A DNA stretch of 33,258 bases from Caldifarciminota bacterium (lineage in GTDB: Bacteria; Hydrothermota; Tepidihabitantia; SM23-42), in assembly GCA_020341755.1 (NCBI GenBank), contig CP070834.1, positions 1,051,537 to 1,084,794 of the forward strand, in the 5' to 3' direction. A program made the translations under genes and the position numbers. Each line of letters opens with the position of its first letter. The stretch's first letter is position 1. The notes under the pieces are model-generated. The model was given only the letters and a program-made list of their open reading frames with translations, ran no database searches and was not told where the DNA came from. Of this stretch, positions 31,267 through 33,258 are shown piece after piece.

Positions 31267-33258
31267 ATGAAAAAATTCATCCCTATCGTCATCGCTCTCA
31301 TAATTTCGTGCCCGAAACCGGGATTACAAAAAATCACGGCACAGGATTATCTCCAGGAAGCCCTGCGCGTACACAAACATGCTCCCCTGTATGCATATAG
31401 TCTGCTTGCCGACTCTTTGATCGGCACGAAGCACGCGCAGAAGAAAGCCGAGATCCTTGTCAAGGTATACATCGAGCAACGTGAATACCGGCGTGCTGCA
31501 GCGCTCCTCGACACGATTGGATGGGATATCAACCTGACACCCGAAGAATACGAGACCATACTGTTGAAAACTGAACGGTGGCACACACTGGTTGAACACA
31601 CGACCGACAGCCTTGTGAAAGGCATTGCGTATTTTCATCTCGGCGATCACTACCGGGCGATCACGTTCCTCACCGCGCCTCTCCCGCCTCATGACTACCG
31701 GATGCTCATGCTTGCCAAGGCATACAACGCCATAGAGGACTATAGGAGCACGTATGCGGTTCTCATGGCAATAAATGACGTCAGCCCATACCTGTATCAG
31801 GAATACCAGGATATGTTGTTCGATCTCTTCATCATTATCGAGGATCATACGATCGTTCAGAGTATGATCAAAAAGCTAGATAAGCCGGACATGCAGGAGT
31901 ATACGCATCTGAAGATATATGAACGAAACGGTGACAAGAAGAACATTCAGAAAAAAGCCTGGAAGCTCGTTCGCACCTACCCGGAATCGGTTGGTGCGCA
32001 CTATGCGGTCAACCTGATCACCCCGCGCACCACCGCCGACCATCAAGCGGTCGGCAAGGTCTATTATTATCACGGTGAGTACAAAAAAGCACTCCCTCAC
32101 TTGAAAAAAGCATCCCGGAGTAATACCATTAATTACTATCTCGGTATGACATACTACAACTTGAACAGTCACTCCGAAGCCCTGAAACACCTGTCAAAGA
32201 CCGACTGGGCAGCTGCCTACTATTACCGGGGCAGGGTTTACGAAAAACTCGACATGATGCATAAGGCGGTCACGGTATATGACAGCCTTGCTACCCTGCA
32301 TAAGAGTTCAAAGTATGCCGTGCGGGCGTCGAAACGGAAAGCATTCCTGCTCGAAGACATGGGCGACACGCTTCAGGCGGTACAAACGTTCCTGAAGATA
32401 AATGAACGGAATACACAATTCAGGGCTGCGATGCAGTTATACCGGGTCGGCGCTCTGGGCCGTGCCGACACCGTGCTCGGTTTGAGTGATGAGCCTGACT
32501 TTCTCTACTGGCAGGCGCGCATCAGAGAACGTCTCGGCGAACCGATCGAGAGTATCAGGGCACGGGTGATACTGGAACACCCCCTTTCATACTACACGCT
32601 GGTGCGGTACAATACCGGAATCATCTTCGATACGACCGATCTTGATGCGTGGGTACGCCGGTTTGACGACAGCATTGTAACGTTTTCCCGGGAGGACTCG
32701 CTCACCGTCACACGCGCCATCCGCTATTTCCATCTCGATGAGATTGACTATGCGATCAAGGAACTGGAAATGATACAGGACAAGAGCGCCCAGGATCTGT
32801 TGTACCTCAGCCGTCTTTGTGCACGCTACGGTGCGGATCGGTTATCCATACTGTACAGCCTTAGGGTCAAACAGCGTGCCATTAACAAGAATATCTTCGT
32901 CTATCCCCGAGATCTGTATGAACTCATGTATCCGGTGCGGTATGCATTCACCATTCGTGATCAGAATATTGACCTCCACCTCTGTTTGGCAATGATATGG
33001 CAGGAAAGCCTGTTTGACCCGCGTGCGCGCTCATCGGCGAACGCGCAGGGCATCATGCAGATCATCCCGTCGACCGCCCAGGCAATCGCACGGGAACTCG
33101 GTGTCACCCAGTACGCGCTGTACGATCCAACCGTATCGATAAGATTCGGATGCTATTACTTTCTTGAACTGATGAAGGATTTTAATTCCGTACCGCTTAC
33201 GCTGGCAGGGTATAACGCGGGTCCGGTGCGTGTCAAACGATGGATCACCCAGGACCCA
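31267..33258 (+). CDS. Slt-type lytic transglycosylase lipoprotein with TPR-like repeats (partial)
   Basis: 664 residues are visible and the 3' end lies beyond the right edge. MKKFIPIVIALIISC gives a lipoprotein signal with Cys15. About 20-540 is a helical TPR-like superhelix (AYNAIEDYRSTYAVL, GKVYYYHGEYKKALPHLKKA, GRVYEKLDMMHKAVTVYDSL). From about residue 565 the SLT domain begins: LAMIWQESLFDP with catalytic Glu580, SSANAQGIMQIIPSTA, and LAGYNAGPVRVKRW. It should cleave peptidoglycan to 1,6-anhydro-muropeptides from the inner leaflet of the outer membrane. The arrangement, U-shaped helical domain then SLT, resembles Slt70. It fits with the SPOR-domain protein in the same window. Confidence 0.92.
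   Translation, partial: MKKFIPIVIALIISCPKPGLQKITAQDYLQEALRVHKHAPLYAYSLLADSLIGTKHAQKKAEILVKVYIEQREYRRAAALLDTIGWDINLTPEEYETILLKTERWHTLVEHTTDSLVKGIAYFHLGDHYRAITFLTAPLPPHDYRMLMLAKAYNAIEDYRSTYAVLMAINDVSPYLYQEYQDMLFDLFIIIEDHTIVQSMIKKLDKPDMQEYTHLKIYERNGDKKNIQKKAWKLVRTYPESVGAHYAVNLITPRTTADHQAVGKVYYYHGEYKKALPHLKKASRSNTINYYLGMTYYNLNSHSEALKHLSKTDWAAAYYYRGRVYEKLDMMHKAVTVYDSLATLHKSSKYAVRASKRKAFLLEDMGDTLQAVQTFLKINERNTQFRAAMQLYRVGALGRADTVLGLSDEPDFLYWQARIRERLGEPIESIRARVILEHPLSYYTLVRYNTGIIFDTTDLDAWVRRFDDSIVTFSREDSLTVTRAIRYFHLDEIDYAIKELEMIQDKSAQDLLYLSRLCARYGADRLSILYSLRVKQRAINKNIFVYPRDLYELMYPVRYAFTIRDQNIDLHLCLAMIWQESLFDPRARSSANAQGIMQIIPSTAQAIARELGVTQYALYDPTVSIRFGCYYFLELMKDFNSVPLTLAGYNAGPVRVKRWITQDP

Overview
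The window looks like a piece of the chromosome of an uncultivated diderm (Gram-negative) bacterium, most likely candidate phylum WOR-3 or a relative near the FCB group. The evidence is an Omp85-type barrel fused to a peptidase and a propeller, a TonB-dependent receptor with a carboxypeptidase-regulatory N-domain paired with a DUF4249-like lipoprotein, a secreted protein with a FlgD/T9SS-like C-terminal tail, many lipoproteins, LapA/LapB, and LpxH-like and RssA-like proteins. This placement is inference: there is no rRNA or other decisive marker. I see no tRNA, rRNA, CRISPR array, IS element or prophage. Coding density is high and no gene-free stretch exceeds 300 bases; the longest is 10005-10256.

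Layout. 1-439: start of a sugar-type ABC solute-binding lipoprotein (minus, cut by the left edge). 468-548: a 7-bp periodic tract. 552-3332: peptidase MA / propeller / Omp85 fusion (minus). 3459-4163: LpxH-like phosphoesterase with an altered last metal motif (plus). 4160-8504: overlapping minus operon guaA, GAF-GGDEF cyclase, patatin. 8706-10004: UDP-GlcNAc dehydrogenase (plus). 10005-10182: candidate structured RNA with its own promoter (minus). 10257-12701: mutS. 12804-14952: lapA, lapB, SPOR protein (minus). 15049-17457: nucleotidyltransferase, SPFH protein, degenerate class III cyclase domain (plus). 17470-18946: secreted protein and Nudix hydrolase (minus). 19070-20940: DUF2007 and CapA-like proteins (plus). 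20986-26266: nucleotidase-like lipoprotein, membrane protein, FecR protein, BtuF-BtuC-BtuD-type ABC transporter and YjbQ (plus, probably one operon). 26304-26748: an ArsR-like regulator flanked by two 8-bp periodic tracts. 26839-30701: thermonuclease lipoprotein, and TonB receptor with DUF4249 lipoprotein (minus). 30797-31216: ndk. 31267-33258: TPR lytic transglycosylase lipoprotein (plus, cut by the right edge).

Most genes concern the envelope: outer-membrane assembly, LPS regulation, peptidoglycan turnover, and corrinoid/siderophore-type and TonB-dependent uptake. Nucleotide functions are scattered among them: guaA, ndk, the diguanylate cyclase, Nudix, mutS, thermonuclease.

The most striking feature is at the level of expression. 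Fourteen near-consensus sigma-70-type promoters can be read by eye, and twelve have exactly 16 bp between the -35 and -10 boxes. In eight of them the -10 box ends only 5-7 bases before the ATG, which predicts leaderless mRNAs. Other genes have ordinary leaders with Shine-Dalgarno sites, so both initiation modes appear side by side. One strong promoter has no ORF behind it and drives the candidate RNA at 10005-10148. The periodic tracts and several proteins with lost catalytic residues are the other points worth following.
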